A program made the position numbers and the translations under genes. Positions 22,295-34,773 of a stretch of 64,000 nt of DNA are shown here, in pieces. Numbering within the stretch: the stretch's first letter is position 1; every line of letters begins with the position of its first letter. The notes beneath the pieces are model-generated. The model was not told the DNA's origin. It did no database searches and saw only the letters and a list, made by a program, of their open reading frames with translations. The stretch comes from Siphonodentalium dalli. Its lineage: Eukaryota; Mollusca; Scaphopoda; Gadilida; Siphonodentaliidae. The stretch lies in NCBI GenBank assembly GCA_032622095.1, contig CP136063.1:26844987-26908986 (forward strand), in the 5' to 3' direction.

Positions 22295-23205
22295 GTGGTA
22301 TCGCCAAGACCGAGGGTATCGCCAAAACCGAGAATATGGGAAAGTCATTTTCACGTATATGATATGGGGATATGTTTGTTTCTCACCGTAATACAGACAT
22401 CGAGCATCGTATGTGTATGTCCACACGAAGCATGAGTATTTATCCACCAGTTGTCAATCAGTTTTCCCAGATCAGACCATTAATTATTTTTTGGCGAATT
22501 GTTTCAATGGTGTTTTTGCTTTTGCTCACTCAAATTTTCGAGAACAACCATTCACTAGTATAGTTCCTGGACTTCCACGCTTCCAAAACAAATGCCGGTA
22601 TATAGTTGAATCTGTCAATGAAGCATAGGATTTGACAGAATTTAATAAATCCTTGTCGTTCTCAATATCCGCGCGATATGAAGGGACCACTGTCGGTCCA
22701 GAAAGATGCGAACGGCACAGATGAAGATGCACCAAACGCCGAGTTTCTGTGCAGTAAATATGCGTATTACTTAAGGAGTTCTGATGAGTTTTCGAGTGTT
22801 TTTATGTGTATCTGAGACTGATCAATTGGACTGCGAATGTCAACTGAAATATGAATCCATAACATATTCGAAATAATGTGTGCATATTATATTATGAATG
22901 TATTTCAATTGAAATTAATTGAACATCCATCTCAGCATTCAGATTTGCGATCTCAATAACGTGAATGAATGATAACGCGATGCCTTGATCACACGCACGT
23001 GAATGCTGCCGTTCGCATGCATGCAGCTAATCGGATATTCGTTTACTATTAACATGCTTGGAGTTTGTATATAGACCACACATGCCAGACGACACGCTTC
23101 GGCGTATCAACGATTTGTTATAATCATATTTATTTTAGAGACTTTATGACTCGTTCCCACTCGAGTAGACCGTTACGCGACAATGAAACCGAATCATCTT
23201 ATCGA

Positions 23206-23239
<34 letters not shown>

Positions 23240-23292
23240 ATATTGCTCCAAATTATGCAATTCTGGCTTTTTTAAGAGTCATCAGATAAAAT
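22295..23292 (+). repeat. Large inverted repeat, left arm
   Basis: Starts GTGGTATCGCCAAGACC and ends near GATAAAAT. It is the reverse complement of 24504-25411 at very high identity. It contains an (AT)n run at 23206-23232 and a ~90-bp stretch (about 23050-23140) that is missing from the right arm. Confidence 0.9.
23206..23232. repeat. (AT)n microsatellite
   Basis: An uninterrupted AT dinucleotide run inside the left arm. The right arm has only a short equivalent, so it expanded after the arms formed. Confidence 0.9.
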
Positions 23293-24503
23293 TGAAACGA
23301 TTCTATGTTAACACACTAAACATCCGAACATATATGAACAGACACACAACAAAGTTACTGCTATTTATAATAAACACTTCACTGTGGAACATGTGTATAC
23401 TGACATGATTGTTATGTGCACATGTAAATTACACAATAGTTTATAACTTTTCTAATTTAGCCCATAGGACCACATATTTTGTGGGCATAATATTTACACA
23501 AGACTTCATTATGTTATCGTATAGGATGCATATACTGTAATTGATATGTATTTTAACCGAAATGAATCTTATCTTATCAGGGTCTCCGTCCTGAGTTTGG
23601 TTTATGGTTGTAACCAAAATTGTTATGGATGTTCAGCGTCACGATGACTTTCAATTCGTATTGTTCGCAGATTTAGTTTTCGGCTTGTTAAGTTCTAGAA
23701 TTATTCTTTTTCACTTATTTTGAAAAAAAGTAATATAGCTAAGATTTGCACACAACAATCTAAATGAAATTATGCATAAATCTCCATCATCTTGGGAACT
23801 ATTACATGAGGTCATCGTACGGGATATACATGTGTTATTGTTTTGGTAGATTCAATATTTTAACGTTATCATTCTTAGTTTAACGAGGTCAGAAATGACT
23901 CTTGTTTCGATTAATGGTCTGCAGTTATAACCGAAAAGTATGAAAACAAATTATACAACGCACAGCCGGTTAATGGTAAATTTGTCTTATAACTGCATAG
24001 GCTTAATATGAATATTTATTTCTTATAATGCCACGCGTTATTTCACAAGAGAACCGCCAAAGTAGACAGTACACTTAAAACGACCGCAAAGTTTGATATT
24101 ATTTCCGACAACCAAGTCATATACAGCCGTTGTGACACGTTGTTACTCAAAACAATCACATTATCGTTCAATCAAATAACGTCATAAGTTCGTCGAGGTT
24201 GATTGGCCAGTCAACCTGTATATATGCACGCACTGTTCAATTGATCAACATTTGCAACACGTTGTCTTGTTTATTTCGACTGTATCACGAGTTGTTGGTT
24301 TCAATTTCAATAATATGCACGTGTTGAAATATCTTGGTACTTATGGTACTTGGTATTGTCAGGGCAGTACTACCCGAAGCAATGATGATGCAACAAGTGG
24401 ATTCCCTTTTATATCTTAGGAAGTATCTAAGAGTTATCATGTACATTTTAGGCACACTTTTTATAGGCGTGGTCATATTGCGCTGGACGTTGCTGTAATT
24501 TCT
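23293..24503. other. Spacer of the large inverted repeat
   Basis: No gene is recognised. The part from about 23895 to 24490 is a diverged relative of 29938-30330. The shared order is CTCTTGTTTCGATTAA, CGTCATAA-TTCGTCG-GTTGATTGGCCA, then AGGAAGTATC. Confidence 0.5.
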
Positions 24504-25411
24504 ATTTTATCTAATGACTCTTAAAAAAGCCAGAATTTCATAATTTGGAGCAATACGATATATGTATATTCGATAAGATGATTCGGTTTCATTGTCGCGT
24601 AACGGTCTACTCGAGTGGCAACGAGTCATAAAGTCTGTAAAATAAACATGATTATAAGTAAACGAATATCCGATTAGCTGCATGCATGTGAACGGCAGCA
24701 TTCACGTGCGTGTGATCAAGGCATCGCGTTATCATTCATTCACGTTATTGAGATCGCAAATCTGAATGCTGAGATGGATGTTCAATTAATTTCAATTGAA
24801 ATACATTCATAATATAATATGCACACATTATTTCGAATATGTTATGGATTCATATTTCAGTTGACATTCGCAGTCCAATTGATCAGTCTCAGATACACAT
24901 AAAAACACTCGAAAACTCATCAGAACTCCTTAAGTAATACGCATATTTACTGCACAGAAACTCGGCGTTTGGCGCATCTTCATCTGTGCCGTTCGCATCT
25001 TTCTGGACCGACAGTGGTCCCTTCATATCGCGCGGATATTGAGAACGACAAGGATTTATTAAATTCTGTCAAATCCTATGCTTCATTGACAGATTCAACT
25101 ATATACCGGTATTTGTTTTGGAAGCGTGGAAGTCCAGGAACTATACTAGTGAATGGTTGTTCTCGAAAATTTGAGTGAGCAAAAGCAAAAACACCATTGA
25201 AAAAAATCGCCAAAAAAAAATTAATGGTCTGATCTGGGAAAACTGATTGACAACTGGTGGATAAATACTCATGCTTCGTGTGGACATATACACATACGAT
25301 GCTCGATATCTGTATTACGGTGAGAAACAAACATATCCCCATATCATATACGTGAAAATGACTTTCCCATATTCTCGGTTTTGGCGATACCCTCGGTCTT
25401 GGCGATACCAC
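24504..25411 (-). repeat. Large inverted repeat, right arm
   Basis: Reverse complement of 22295-23292 with a few indels. The outer end is GGTCTTGGCGATACCAC. No transposase lies between or within the arms. Confidence 0.9.
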
Positions 25412-27754
25412 AAAAAGACCACAATAAAGCCTTTTCACGTGTGATGATATTTTGCACAAAAATAAAAAAAACGCCCAACGGAGTTCATGTGATAGATGCT
25501 GATATGCATGACAGTTTATCAACTATTCAACAATTACGTCTATTGTCACATTCTGATATGGCTAAAAGAAAACTATACTAGGTTGCTTACACATACGATT
25601 GAAAGAAACCTTAATGTGGGCCACTCCCACGATTATGCACAGTGATGTTTTCATGTTCTCATTAGCTGGTTAATAATTGATAGTGTCCACTCATCAACAA
25701 TCTCTTGATATTGTACCCGTAACACTCTCATATATCTTTTATTGCCTCCTCGTGGGAGAGTAGATATTTACATGGGTTATAATACATATTTAAATATACA
25801 GTTTAACAAGATTGGTAACACCGTTTCTGAGATAGTCCATGCAGTTTAGAATATAGAAATAGGGTAGAATTGGGTAGATATGGCTATGTATAGACGTGAG
25901 AGTCGATAAAGCTTTCGGCGCTGCTGTAAGGGAAGTAGTCATAAAGAGATTAATATACTGTCTACACTGCTATATCTTCCACAATCACCATTGATAAATC
26001 GAGCTGGCCTCTCTCAATAATTTCTAGCTGTCGAATATCAAATTTGCGCAATATTTTCAGACCTTGTCTGATCAAGGAATTATACACTGTACAGGGTAGA
26101 ATTGGCTGCGATAGATGCTCTCATTCGAAACATGTCCATGTCCTTTCCGCGACACTTTAAATGGACCACGTGGCCAAGCGGGCAGAGTAAAGTTGTTCAA
26201 ACCAGAAATACTCATATTCACAGCACTAAGAGATAGTTATATTATACAGCCCATGCATGTATAACAACTCCTATTATGTTGTAATCTTTTTTTCTCTTAC
26301 GCTTTGTGAAATGTGTGTACGCTTATGAACATGCATATTCATAGATCGTCATATGTATATCTTAGAACCCACTGTGAAATACGATTTCGTTTCATTTCAC
26401 TGTAGATTTCGTTATTTGACCGTAGATTGCAGGCGGTTTGTGTGAGCGCGAATCAAAACGATCAGTACATACCGGCTCTAATTTGTTTGTAAATACAGAA
26501 ACACGTTCTTAAGATAAGTAGCGTTTATAATTTAATTAAGTGAGAGTTAATTTTGCAAATTTGAACATTAATTAGGCTCATATAATAACAATAATAACTG
26601 CAGTCTTGTGTTTGAATACCTGAAACATCGCGTTCGTGTCTGGAAGAAATATAAAAAATTTACTCGCAACTTGCAGCCGCTCGTGAAAATTCGATATTTT
26701 TTATACAGACACTTATGAGATATTTCCGTATTCAAACAAAATATGTAGGTACATATATTCTCTATATGTTACCTAGATAATAAATAGTAGGTGTCATCGC
26801 CTACCCCCTGCATCATGAATCCCAGTTAACAAAGAGGTTGTGAATCCTGCGTACCAGCTAATAGATATGGAATACAAGACTTAGTGAGTTCAAACTAATG
26901 TCATATTTTTCACACATTTTCTGAAGTAATATCCATAACTTAAGCACATGAAGATGTATTATACTGAAGTACATCAATATATGTCAAGTGGGCTAGAACA
27001 TAATTAAATTTTGCGGAATTTTAAAAGTTGTGTCACAACATTTTTGTTGAATCCTGAATATCGGTTACATTTGGGCATATGGATTCACTTGCAAATCATC
27101 CGCATCCCGTGTACCAACGAGTGGTCAGGGGTGACGCCCTCTATCAGGACATCAATAAAAAACAAGACCCTGTGAAACTTCCTGATTCCTGATAGTCACA
27201 TTGGATTGTTTAACACACCAAACAGCCGACAGTTCCAGACGCCCACAGACATTGCCTACGTGGGCGCCATACTGTAATGTATCAGTTGCTGGTCACGTGT
27301 CAGTGCTCATGACGTTGACATATGCCACATTATGGTGACGCTGATGTGACAAATGTATGGGCAAACACAGATAAAATGTTAATAAAGCGCCCAGCGCATA
27401 CAACCGTTGATAAATTACGTTATGATGGTTCAAGCTTATATGGGATGAGAGTCGATTTACTTCATGGCTTTCCTTTTACTCCAAAACAATTTAGTGTGTG
27501 AAACGTAATTGTTTGAAGACTTGAGCATAATGTTGTTTTTATCTCATATTACACCTTAAATAATTCGCATGCTGACAAATGACTCTCCAGATGTTGGAAG
27601 ATGTTGAACAAAAGTCACTATTTTACAGCATATGTTGACATTGTTAGAAACCAGTTTCTATGGCATGTGCTCCCGGCAGGTGTATTTTCATTATTGACAT
27701 CTTTGTCATCGCTGTTTTCAATTTATGCCTACACTAAATGTTTTGAGATAAAAT
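25412..27754. other. No gene seen (upstream of lectin gene)
   Basis: AT-rich with many stops. A tRNA-like fragment at 26170-26202 is the only structure I can name. An upstream signal-peptide exon of the lectin gene could lie here, but none stands out. Confidence 0.4.
26170..26202 (+). other. tRNA-like A-box/B-box remnant
   Basis: TGGCCAAGCGGG fits the Pol III A-box pattern TRGYNNARNNGG, and GTTCAAACC fits the B-box pattern GWTCRANNC. Only about 14 bases separate them, so the middle of the tRNA is missing. Chance is possible. It is best read as a tRNA or SINE remnant. Confidence 0.3.
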
Positions 27755-27871
27755 TATTCTTAGTTTTTCTTGACTAAGAAAGATTGTCAAAAAATATCAA
27801 GAAATATTTTCTTGTGTCAGTCCTCCAGAAAATATTTCTTATTATAAGTTTATTTTTCCTAAAATAAGAAT
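27755..27871. mobile_element. Palindromic MITE-like element
   Basis: TATTCTTAGTTTTTC at the left pairs imperfectly with AAAATAAGAATA at the right. The inner AAATATTTTCTTG and AAAATATTTCTTA form the central part of an imperfect hairpin. Confidence 0.6.
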
Positions 27872-28221
27872 ATCGTTTTTGGTAGTGTTCTTATCTGGTT
27901 ACATGGTTCAATGCGATTATACGCCGGTATGCACATACACTTTGGTTAGCTTTAACAGCTGCACTGATTCCTCTTCAATCTTTTCAATTGCCCCCCTTGA
28001 TCGTTCGACGCGTGTTGATTACAGACGAGTGTTCATTTGAAGTTTAAACGAGCATCCGAAGACCATACACACTTAACAATCAACTTTCGGGCTACATTGA
28101 TCGTTCGATGTTTGATGATGCCAGTTTTCATTTGAAATTTGACCACACACACTTACCATAAACTAATGAAATGACTTGCACACATCGTAATTATCTTTGA
28201 TGTTTCTTTTGCATTATCAAG

Positions 28222-28422
28222 CGATCTGCGCCAGTTCTTCTGGGTACGAACTGAGAACACTCGATGGAAAGGATTACCTGCTGAGGTTCGGAGATAATCC
28301 TCTAATGGGGGACGACGCACGTAAATGTTGTGAAGATGACGGAGCTCATCTCATTACGATCGAGAGTCAGGCGATGCTGGATGATATGGAAATATTACTG
28401 GCTTCGATTGGGCATAGGAAAG
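28222..28422 (+). CDS. C-type lectin domain exon (N-terminal half)
   Basis: This exon encodes the first half of a C-type lectin-like domain, a secreted or surface sugar-binding fold. Visible residues are SGYELRTLDGKDYLLRFG, DDARKCCEDDGAHLITIES and LDDMEILLASIG. The ARKCCEDDGAHL-ITIES block is the classic alpha-1/beta-2 signature with its conserved cysteine. The donor AAAGGTTAGT lies at 28423, phase 1. I chose the acceptor TATCAAG at 28220-28221 (phase 1) because it follows a pyrimidine-rich stretch. An AG at 28233-28234 (phase 2) is the alternative, and an in-frame ATG at 28200 would make a poor signal peptide. The splice to 29328 is in frame. An upstream exon with a signal peptide is expected but not identified. 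Confidence 0.8.
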
Positions 28423-29327
28423 GTTAGTGTTGTAGAAGATCTAGACGATAATGATAGCGTGAGATCATAATAGTTTTATAGAAAGCTTACCGAAAATTAT
28501 GCACATGTGCCAGGATTATTCCTCCACTATTTCATTGGGTATACGTAACCTATTTGACAATGGTCAGCATAGAGAGTAACACTTGCAACAAGCGCTTCCC
28601 ATATTACTGAATATTCACCCTTAACCATGTCTGTAAAAAAACAACATTGATGAATTCTATCCCATAGTAAATGTTCAGATCATAAGTTCATAGGTCGTTT
28701 GTTAAATTTATTATCTGAACATTTCCTTCAATAACTAGGGCCCATTCTGCACTTTTATTTACCTGTCGTCTGCTTTTACCACATTAACATCCATCCATAT
28801 AAATAATAGACCAATCAATTAAACGATTTTGCTGACTGGGAGAGTCTATCTAGTATAGACAGGGTTAAACAAAATGCGATAGTAATGGGACCAGAGCTCA
28901 AATGAAGAAGGGACGGAGCATTCGAAACTGAAGTGCAGAACTTGTATTGTGATTAGATGATTTGTAGATTCCATCATTCGAGTGGGGCAGAATAATATTT
29001 ATGTACTTAGTCAGATCAGGGCTATTTGGAGAAATAGATATAATCTTGTTGATGCCACGTGTCTTTTGTGTCCACATGTTTTGAAGTGCGTAACCACTAG
29101 CCCAGATAACATGCCGAGATAATAATTTAATATTTGGACATTTTCAACAGATATGGAACACATCCTTTATTATTAACTGTGGTACCAGATAAATGTGCAT
29201 AAACAAGAGACAACATAATAATGTCTATTTTTAAAAAGTTATATCCAAACTTTCTGAGACCATGTTGATTACCGACAATAACATTTTAACCCCACATACA
29301 TGGCTGGTGTAATTGTTTTATTTGCAG
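28423..29327 (+). other. Intron of the C-type lectin gene
   Basis: A 905-base intron with GTTAGT donor and TTTGCAG acceptor. The first base of the split codon is the final G of the first exon and the next two are CC, giving an Ala codon. No other gene lies within it. Confidence 0.75.
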
Positions 29328-29551
29328 CCTCGGTGTTTACAGATGGGAGAGATGTTTTCGGAAACGACACTATGTACACGTGGGATGGATATGTTTTACC
29401 CTATCTGGGTTGGGCTGGAGTGGAACCGACTGGAGGGATAGATGATTGTGTAGATGTTATATTTTCTAATGAATATGGCATGTACAGATTTGCGGATATT
29501 CAATGTTCCAACCCAAATAAAATGAGGATGTACATGTGCCAGAAGTTGTAG
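29328..29551 (+). CDS. C-type lectin domain, terminal exon
   Basis: After the acceptor the frame reads SVFTDGRDVFGNDTMYTW, DGYVLPYLGWAGVEPTGG, IDDCVDVIF and FADIQCSNPNKMRMYMCQKL, then TAG at 29549-29551. This is the long-loop and C-terminal half of the lectin domain. The two cysteines DDC and IQC form the inner disulfide, and the last one (MCQ) pairs with the cysteine in the first exon. The usual calcium/sugar motif EPN appears as EPT, and the WND triplet appears as FAD. Classical calcium-dependent mannose binding is therefore doubtful. With the first exon the domain is about 140 residues, normal for the family. The protein ends directly after the domain. Confidence 0.85.
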
Positions 29552-29619
29552 TTACAAACGTGGTATATGAATGCGAAAGAAGGAAAAGTATCAGCAAAAG
29601 GAAATAATCATGTCAAATT

Positions 29620-29625
29620 AATAAA
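29620..29625 (+). promoter_or_regulatory. Polyadenylation signal of lectin gene
   Basis: AATAAA about 70 bases after the lectin stop codon, in the expected place for a short 3' UTR. Confidence 0.6.
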
Positions 29626-29939
29626 TGTTGACACATGGTTTTGATTGTAGATATGATACAAACTACAGACATATCAGCCTTCCTTTGATTAATGTGATAT
29701 GCTCCTGCAAACAAGAGCTGTTGTAATTCACTATCAAGTATACGAAGGTGGTAAAATCATAATAGTGTATTGCGTGGATACGTTAAACTATACTTACCAT
29801 AGATGGTCATGCATCTATTATATAGAATATGACAAACATGCGGCCAGAGAGGCGGAAGATACTTGGCATGTGGAATATTTCTCCTCGGTGTTATCTTAGT
29901 ATAGTCAGCTCCAAATAGCAACTTATTTATTTAGGAATT
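29626..29939. other. No gene seen
   Basis: The reading frame at 29699-29899 has no recognisable domain. Probably lectin-gene 3' flank. Confidence 0.4.
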
Positions 29940-30056
29940 AACTCTTGTTTCGATTAAGGTTATACTGGTATTACCAAAACGATAGCGCGTGGGTTGTAGT
30001 AAACTTGTCTTCAAACTGTTTAGTTGTAACTCATGTCCTTAATCAAAACAAGAGTT
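29940..30056. mobile_element. Short inverted-repeat element (117 bp)
   Basis: AACTCTTGTTTCGATTAAGG at the left and CCTTAATCAAAACAAGAGTT at the right are inverted repeats with one mismatch in 20. A related sequence containing the CTCTTGTTTCGATTAA end is at about 23898. Confidence 0.8.
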
Positions 30057-30277
30057 GAAACAAACACACTGTCGTTCGGAAATATATTTATAAATTGATC
30101 AAGCGCCGTCATCAATTCGTCGTTGTTGACTGGCCATAGTGACTATTTATCGCGCAATGGCTTGTGAGATGAGCGTTGTGATATATGTTGACTGTGGTGA
30201 CACCAGGTACTTGTGCGCTGAGGGTTAGCAGTATGGTTATTGACGGGATAGTCCTATCAGCAGAAATTATGATGCAA

Positions 30278-30371
30278 TATCGAAATACATGTTAAATCGT
30301 AGGAAGTATCGAATAGTTTCCATGTATGTCTCGAAATACATGTTAAATCGTAGGAAGTATCGAATAGTTTC
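30278..30371. repeat. 52-bp tandem duplication
   Basis: A ~42-base segment from TCGAAATACATGTTAAATCG to CGAATAGTTTC occurs twice without change, starting at about 30278 and 30330. Confidence 0.85.
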
Positions 30372-31230
30372 GGCTTGCGAGATTTTATGCTGTCATATAT
30401 ATAACGTGAATTATCAAGATATGTAGGACATCGGGAAATAACTTTAATGGCAGATTGTGTGACAACATATTGTTTTCCAGAAATCTGTTGATTGACAGGT
30501 GTTGATTACATTATATCAAATAATTACTAGATTTGTCTGATATTGTAAACATTTTTGATTAACAACTTGCGGCCTTCGTGTGGCGACGAACGGGTGAAAT
30601 TGTCATTTCATTTGTTAAAACTAGCATCTTTGCTGCATATCATGTTTAAAAAAAAAATTGTAAACAAATTTGTATTATTTGCATTGGAAAGCAAGCGGTA
30701 CCACTCTCCAGATGAACGCTATAACGCTATTTTCCCTTGTTCGTCGAAGATATAAATAAATTTATTGATGATGACTTTTTAGAAATAAATGCATAGGAAC
30801 ACAATTCGTCAAATTTGACATTTTTAAATTTATGGTACTTCGCATGACGCATTTTGAAGGTGCGAGATCATTTGAAGCGACAAAGAATAGTTGGCATGTT
30901 GCCAAGTCCACTGTTCTAGCAAAGTTGAAAACACTCATTGCTCTGTGTATACACATGGTCTGTCGTGAATGGTCAAGTGGGCATTGGGTGTCCATTACAT
31001 TTACGTATATTTAGAATAATTATTTATGATTGGACTATCTTTATTATATACCAGCTTCATTTCTTCATGTAAAACTAACGCAACTAATATATATTTAATC
31101 ACGACCGCAGATTTCATGAGTTAACCCACAAATATTGTCTTAACCTTATTTGACAACTGCATCAAGACAGTACGCACATGCAATTTGATTTTGTATAGTT
31201 ATATTGGCATGGCGCATACCAAATACGCGT
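30372..31230. other. No gene seen
   Basis: Short frames only (for example 30555-30755 plus strand and 30762-30995 minus strand), with no known domain. Confidence 0.4.
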
Positions 31231-31305
31231 CCAGGTTGTGGTGAAAAGTCATATTGGACTCGACATTGCGTGTCTCGTCCAATATGACTTTTCATCACAA
31301 CCTGG
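31231..31305. repeat. Hairpin, 28-bp arms
   Basis: CCAGGTTGTGGTGAAAAG begins an arm that pairs with CTTTTCATCACAACCTGG across a 19-base loop. There is a single mismatch in 28 base pairs. Confidence 0.85.
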
Positions 31306-31782
31306 ACTCGTTCAAGAAAAAACACATACTGTACACAACATTGTGTAATAACTTTATAATATGTTGAAAGTCAAAACTCATGTCAACTACATAATTATGA
31401 GTATGTAGTATTTTACTAGTGAAATGATAACTTCTTATATATTCTCAAATTAATGTCATTTATATGAATAAGTAAATATTAGTGAACTCCTTTGTTAAAG
31501 TAAGTATGTGTGGATTCCCTTTGAATAAGTAAATACTCTACTGAAACCATTCTATACTTAATTTTGAGTAGATTCCATGGGAAATATTTAGTCAATAAAA
31601 CGTTCAATATAGGACAATGGAACGTTTGTTGAACTTATTATACGAATATTTCCCGCTAATGGATATGAATTATTCAGCTCTTTCTATGTTGTGTCGCCTG
31701 ACTTTTGTCTGCTAATGTATTCTTGTAAACTCATTCGACGGGAAAATAAACCATTCCCATGTATACTGTTATAACTGAATGG

Positions 31783-31810
31783 GAGAAACCATTTAGTATA
31801 TAAAGGGTTA
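31783..31810 (+). repeat. 27-bp direct repeat, left copy
   Basis: AGAAACCATTTAGTATATAA plus AGGGTTA. The identical word at 32130-32156 places the two copies on either side of the nested palindrome. Confidence 0.8.
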
Positions 31811-31830
31811 ACCCTTTACCCAACAGAACG

Positions 31831-32057
31831 GCCCTGTGCCAATGCATTCTCTTATATATGCGAGTCGACCATAGGTCGCCTCGCATATATAAGAGAATGC
31901 AATGGCTTAACACATTAAAAATTATAAAAATAAAAATAAAAATTATAAAAATGGTAAAAAGTGTAAAAAAATTTTTTTTAGGCCAATACATTATCTTTTA
32001 TATGCGAGGCGACCTATGGTCGACTCGCATATATAAGAGAATGCATTGGCACAGGGC
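31831..32057. repeat. Palindrome of palindromes
   Basis: 31838-31916 is a hairpin (GCCAATGCATTCTCTTATAT paired with ATATAAGAGAATGCAATGGC). 31982-32050 is its reverse complement and again a hairpin. The outer GCCCTGT (31831) and ACAGGGC (32051) also pair. The whole region is thus an ~86-bp-arm inverted repeat whose arms are each self-complementary, around a 64-bp A-rich spacer. Confidence 0.9.
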
Positions 32058-32129
32058 ATAACTGTAACCATCACAATGTGGTCAATGAGCCGGTTCCAAT
32101 GATATCCATATTTGTATGGTTTTATTGAG

Positions 32130-32156
32130 AGAAACCATTTAGTATATAAAGGGTTA
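32130..32156 (+). repeat. 27-bp direct repeat, right copy
   Basis: Identical to 31783-31809. It could mark target duplication or a duplicated flank around the nested palindrome. Confidence 0.8.
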
Positions 32157-32218
32157 ATTGCTGTTATATTTTTCAATGCTGTTTATTGTATACCCCGGTA
32201 ACTATATAATACATGGAT

Positions 32219-32516
32219 GTAATTTTGTCACAAATAAACGTTAATTATACCCATTATCGCTTATAACTGTGGAATAAAATAATACAACCAATCAATCTGG
32301 GACATTTGACGTTCGGTGCGTAGCCATAGGAACAGCCTAGTGCTCTCTATGGTATCACCCGAGTGGTATGTTCTAAAAGTAGACAAATAAACGGTCCCAA
32401 CAAAATATTTGAAATAAAATCAATATTAATTGATAGAAGCCTTTCCGGGCAGGGTTCTTCAGTTCATATTTATTATTTTATACCCACGCAACTATTTAAA
32501 GAGATAATCCATCTTT
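32219..32516 (+). repeat. Repeat family R1, copy 1 (partial)
   Basis: About 300 bp directly repeated at 35121-35446. Shared landmarks are GTAATTTTGTCACAAATAAA, ATCTGGGACATTTGAC, GCCTTTCCGGGCAG and the end AAAGAGATAATCCA. This copy lacks the left TIR that the other copy has. Confidence 0.85.
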
Positions 32517-34773
32517 AATCAGTACTATTTATAAGCATGGAACAAATTATGTGAACATATATATGTACACTATATACATATCTTAGTGGCGGTTGTGTCT
32601 TAAACAAGGTTTATACTATTTAATCAATTCCGATAATTAATTTACTATGTCGATATACGCAGTATTCAATATTTCTACAAACTTCATGCAAGTTGCCACA
32701 CACTACTATACAACTATATTCGCCTCCCAATTTATGGTCACATCTTGGACATATCAGATCGTTTGTGGAATTCCGCTTCAGCAGTTAAGTTTCAACTGGC
32801 AGTTTGCGGTTAGCTGTTCGTAGTTTCACAATTTGGAATGCCAAGTAGTGAGGAAGATCAACAATATATTTTTCAAAGGATATTGTTGATTTGATTTGAT
32901 TTGGTTGCCTCGAATTCTCATTGTAATCACAATCAACACAGCAGTGTGGTGATATATCTAACTTCTATTTAACCAGCATATTGGAATGGTATTCGATCGG
33001 CTTCCATGTATTGAACCGACTTATCTACTATCTTTTTCAAGAGCTCTTTTCCTGAGCAGCCATTTTGTTAGGATTGTAGTTAAATGTTCGAAAGATGCTA
33101 CAGCCAAATTATAATAGTCCATTTGTCTCGTTGGCTTTGATGGCCATAATGCATTAGTAGTTTTTAGCAATCAAAGCTGATACCAGTCTCATACCAAGAA
33201 GCCATCAATAAAAGTGTCTCTATTCAATCGGGATCACTTTGCATTGTATATCCCATATTTGGTTTGAGTTCAGATATGTTTGACTGTGTTGTAAATGATC
33301 ATATATACAGTGGCGAATATTAAGGATAAACTATCATTTACTGTGTCTATTGGGAAATCAGTGGTTGAAGTCATGGGATGAAACAGAAGTACATTCACAA
33401 ATTAGTTTTGAGACTTAAGAACCTGCTACTATTTCAAGCGACAACAAACGATACCCGGCAACAGAGGAAGGCGCTCAATTCAACTACACCGGAAAATATA
33501 TAACCAACTGGTTGAATATTTAAAAAACACACTTGATGGTCAAATGCCACAGGCAAAACGACCCACAAATAAAGATAGTTGTGCTCGATTTGGTTGATTT
33601 TGTTGTACGAATATTTATTGTCAATGTTGTCATTTGCTAAGCTGTGAGGGTGCGCTGTTGGAATAAATAATTAGGTCTGATTAGCGCAGGATTCGAAGGG
33701 TGTTGAATCGTCTAGTTTTAATAACATCCACATTATTCTCTATAGTATGCTACCAAACAATGTCACCCGAGTGAGAAGTTGACAATGGACTTGGACCAAT
33801 CATAATCCGTTTGAATAGGTAGGAGGATATCTAACAGTTTTTACAATACTGCATCAGGTAGCCTACTGGTAGTTCCACCGAAGACAACCGGTGAGTTAAC
33901 ACAATCGTGGATTTCCGTATGCAGGAAGGTAGGAGGGAACTGGGACGTGAATAGCTGGCAACAATGGCATAAGTTCCGGAATTTGGGTTTGCTCGAGACA
34001 ATGATCTATTGATTTCAAATGGTTTGAATGCAGCAAGATAATCACTGTAAACATTAATAAGATACGAGTGTCTAACGCGAAATCATAAGCATTCCAGTGA
34101 AATAGCCCACATTGAGCGAACTGAAAATATACAACACCAGTTTTTGGTGGATAATAATTGTAGAGGGATAATGGGTTAGTTCACCAACAATATCAGTTGT
34201 AGCGCTGTGTAGATACATTGCCTACTATACCCCAAGTATAGCACTCCCAGATTCCTGTCACTAAGTCGGAAACTCTCAGACATGATAATATTTATTCAAC
34301 ACAAGTATTTACAAGTCAACAGGCAGTCACGGAGAACAATATATAAGTATATCTTCTTGGGAAGAGTTCGTAGCAAGAGAGATAGAGAGACTGGACTCTG
34401 ACAAATTATATATATGCATAGGGACCAACGCCCTGGCTACAAGGTGTCGCCTTTTGATTGGAACACGTATGCAGTATGCCCCAAAGAGGTTTAATTTACA
34501 TATATTCTTTGTGGACTTCAACGGCCCGTAGACATGATCTAAAATCCTTTCACCCAGGTCGCTGTTCCACGGATAAATATGAATAAATTATCGAGCGAGG
34601 GCGATGACCTCTTATATAGTTTTAACCATACTCACGCAGCGTCTAACAGTAGAAAATGTTACACAAGAATGTTTTCAGTTAAATAGTCGAAGTGGATAGG
34701 ACGGCGGTATTTCCACGATTTGAAGCGCCCCATACAATAACAATAATTTTACTTTGGTATCACATTGAACTAA
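32517..34773. other. Non-coding stretch with two repeat relics
   Basis: No gene is recognised. 33905-34010 resembles 46470-46575 (AACTGGGACGTGAATAG, CAATGGCATAAGTTCC). 34005-34140 resembles 42118-42245 (TGGTTTGAATGCAGCA, ATATACAACACC). These are diverged interspersed repeats. Confidence 0.5.
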
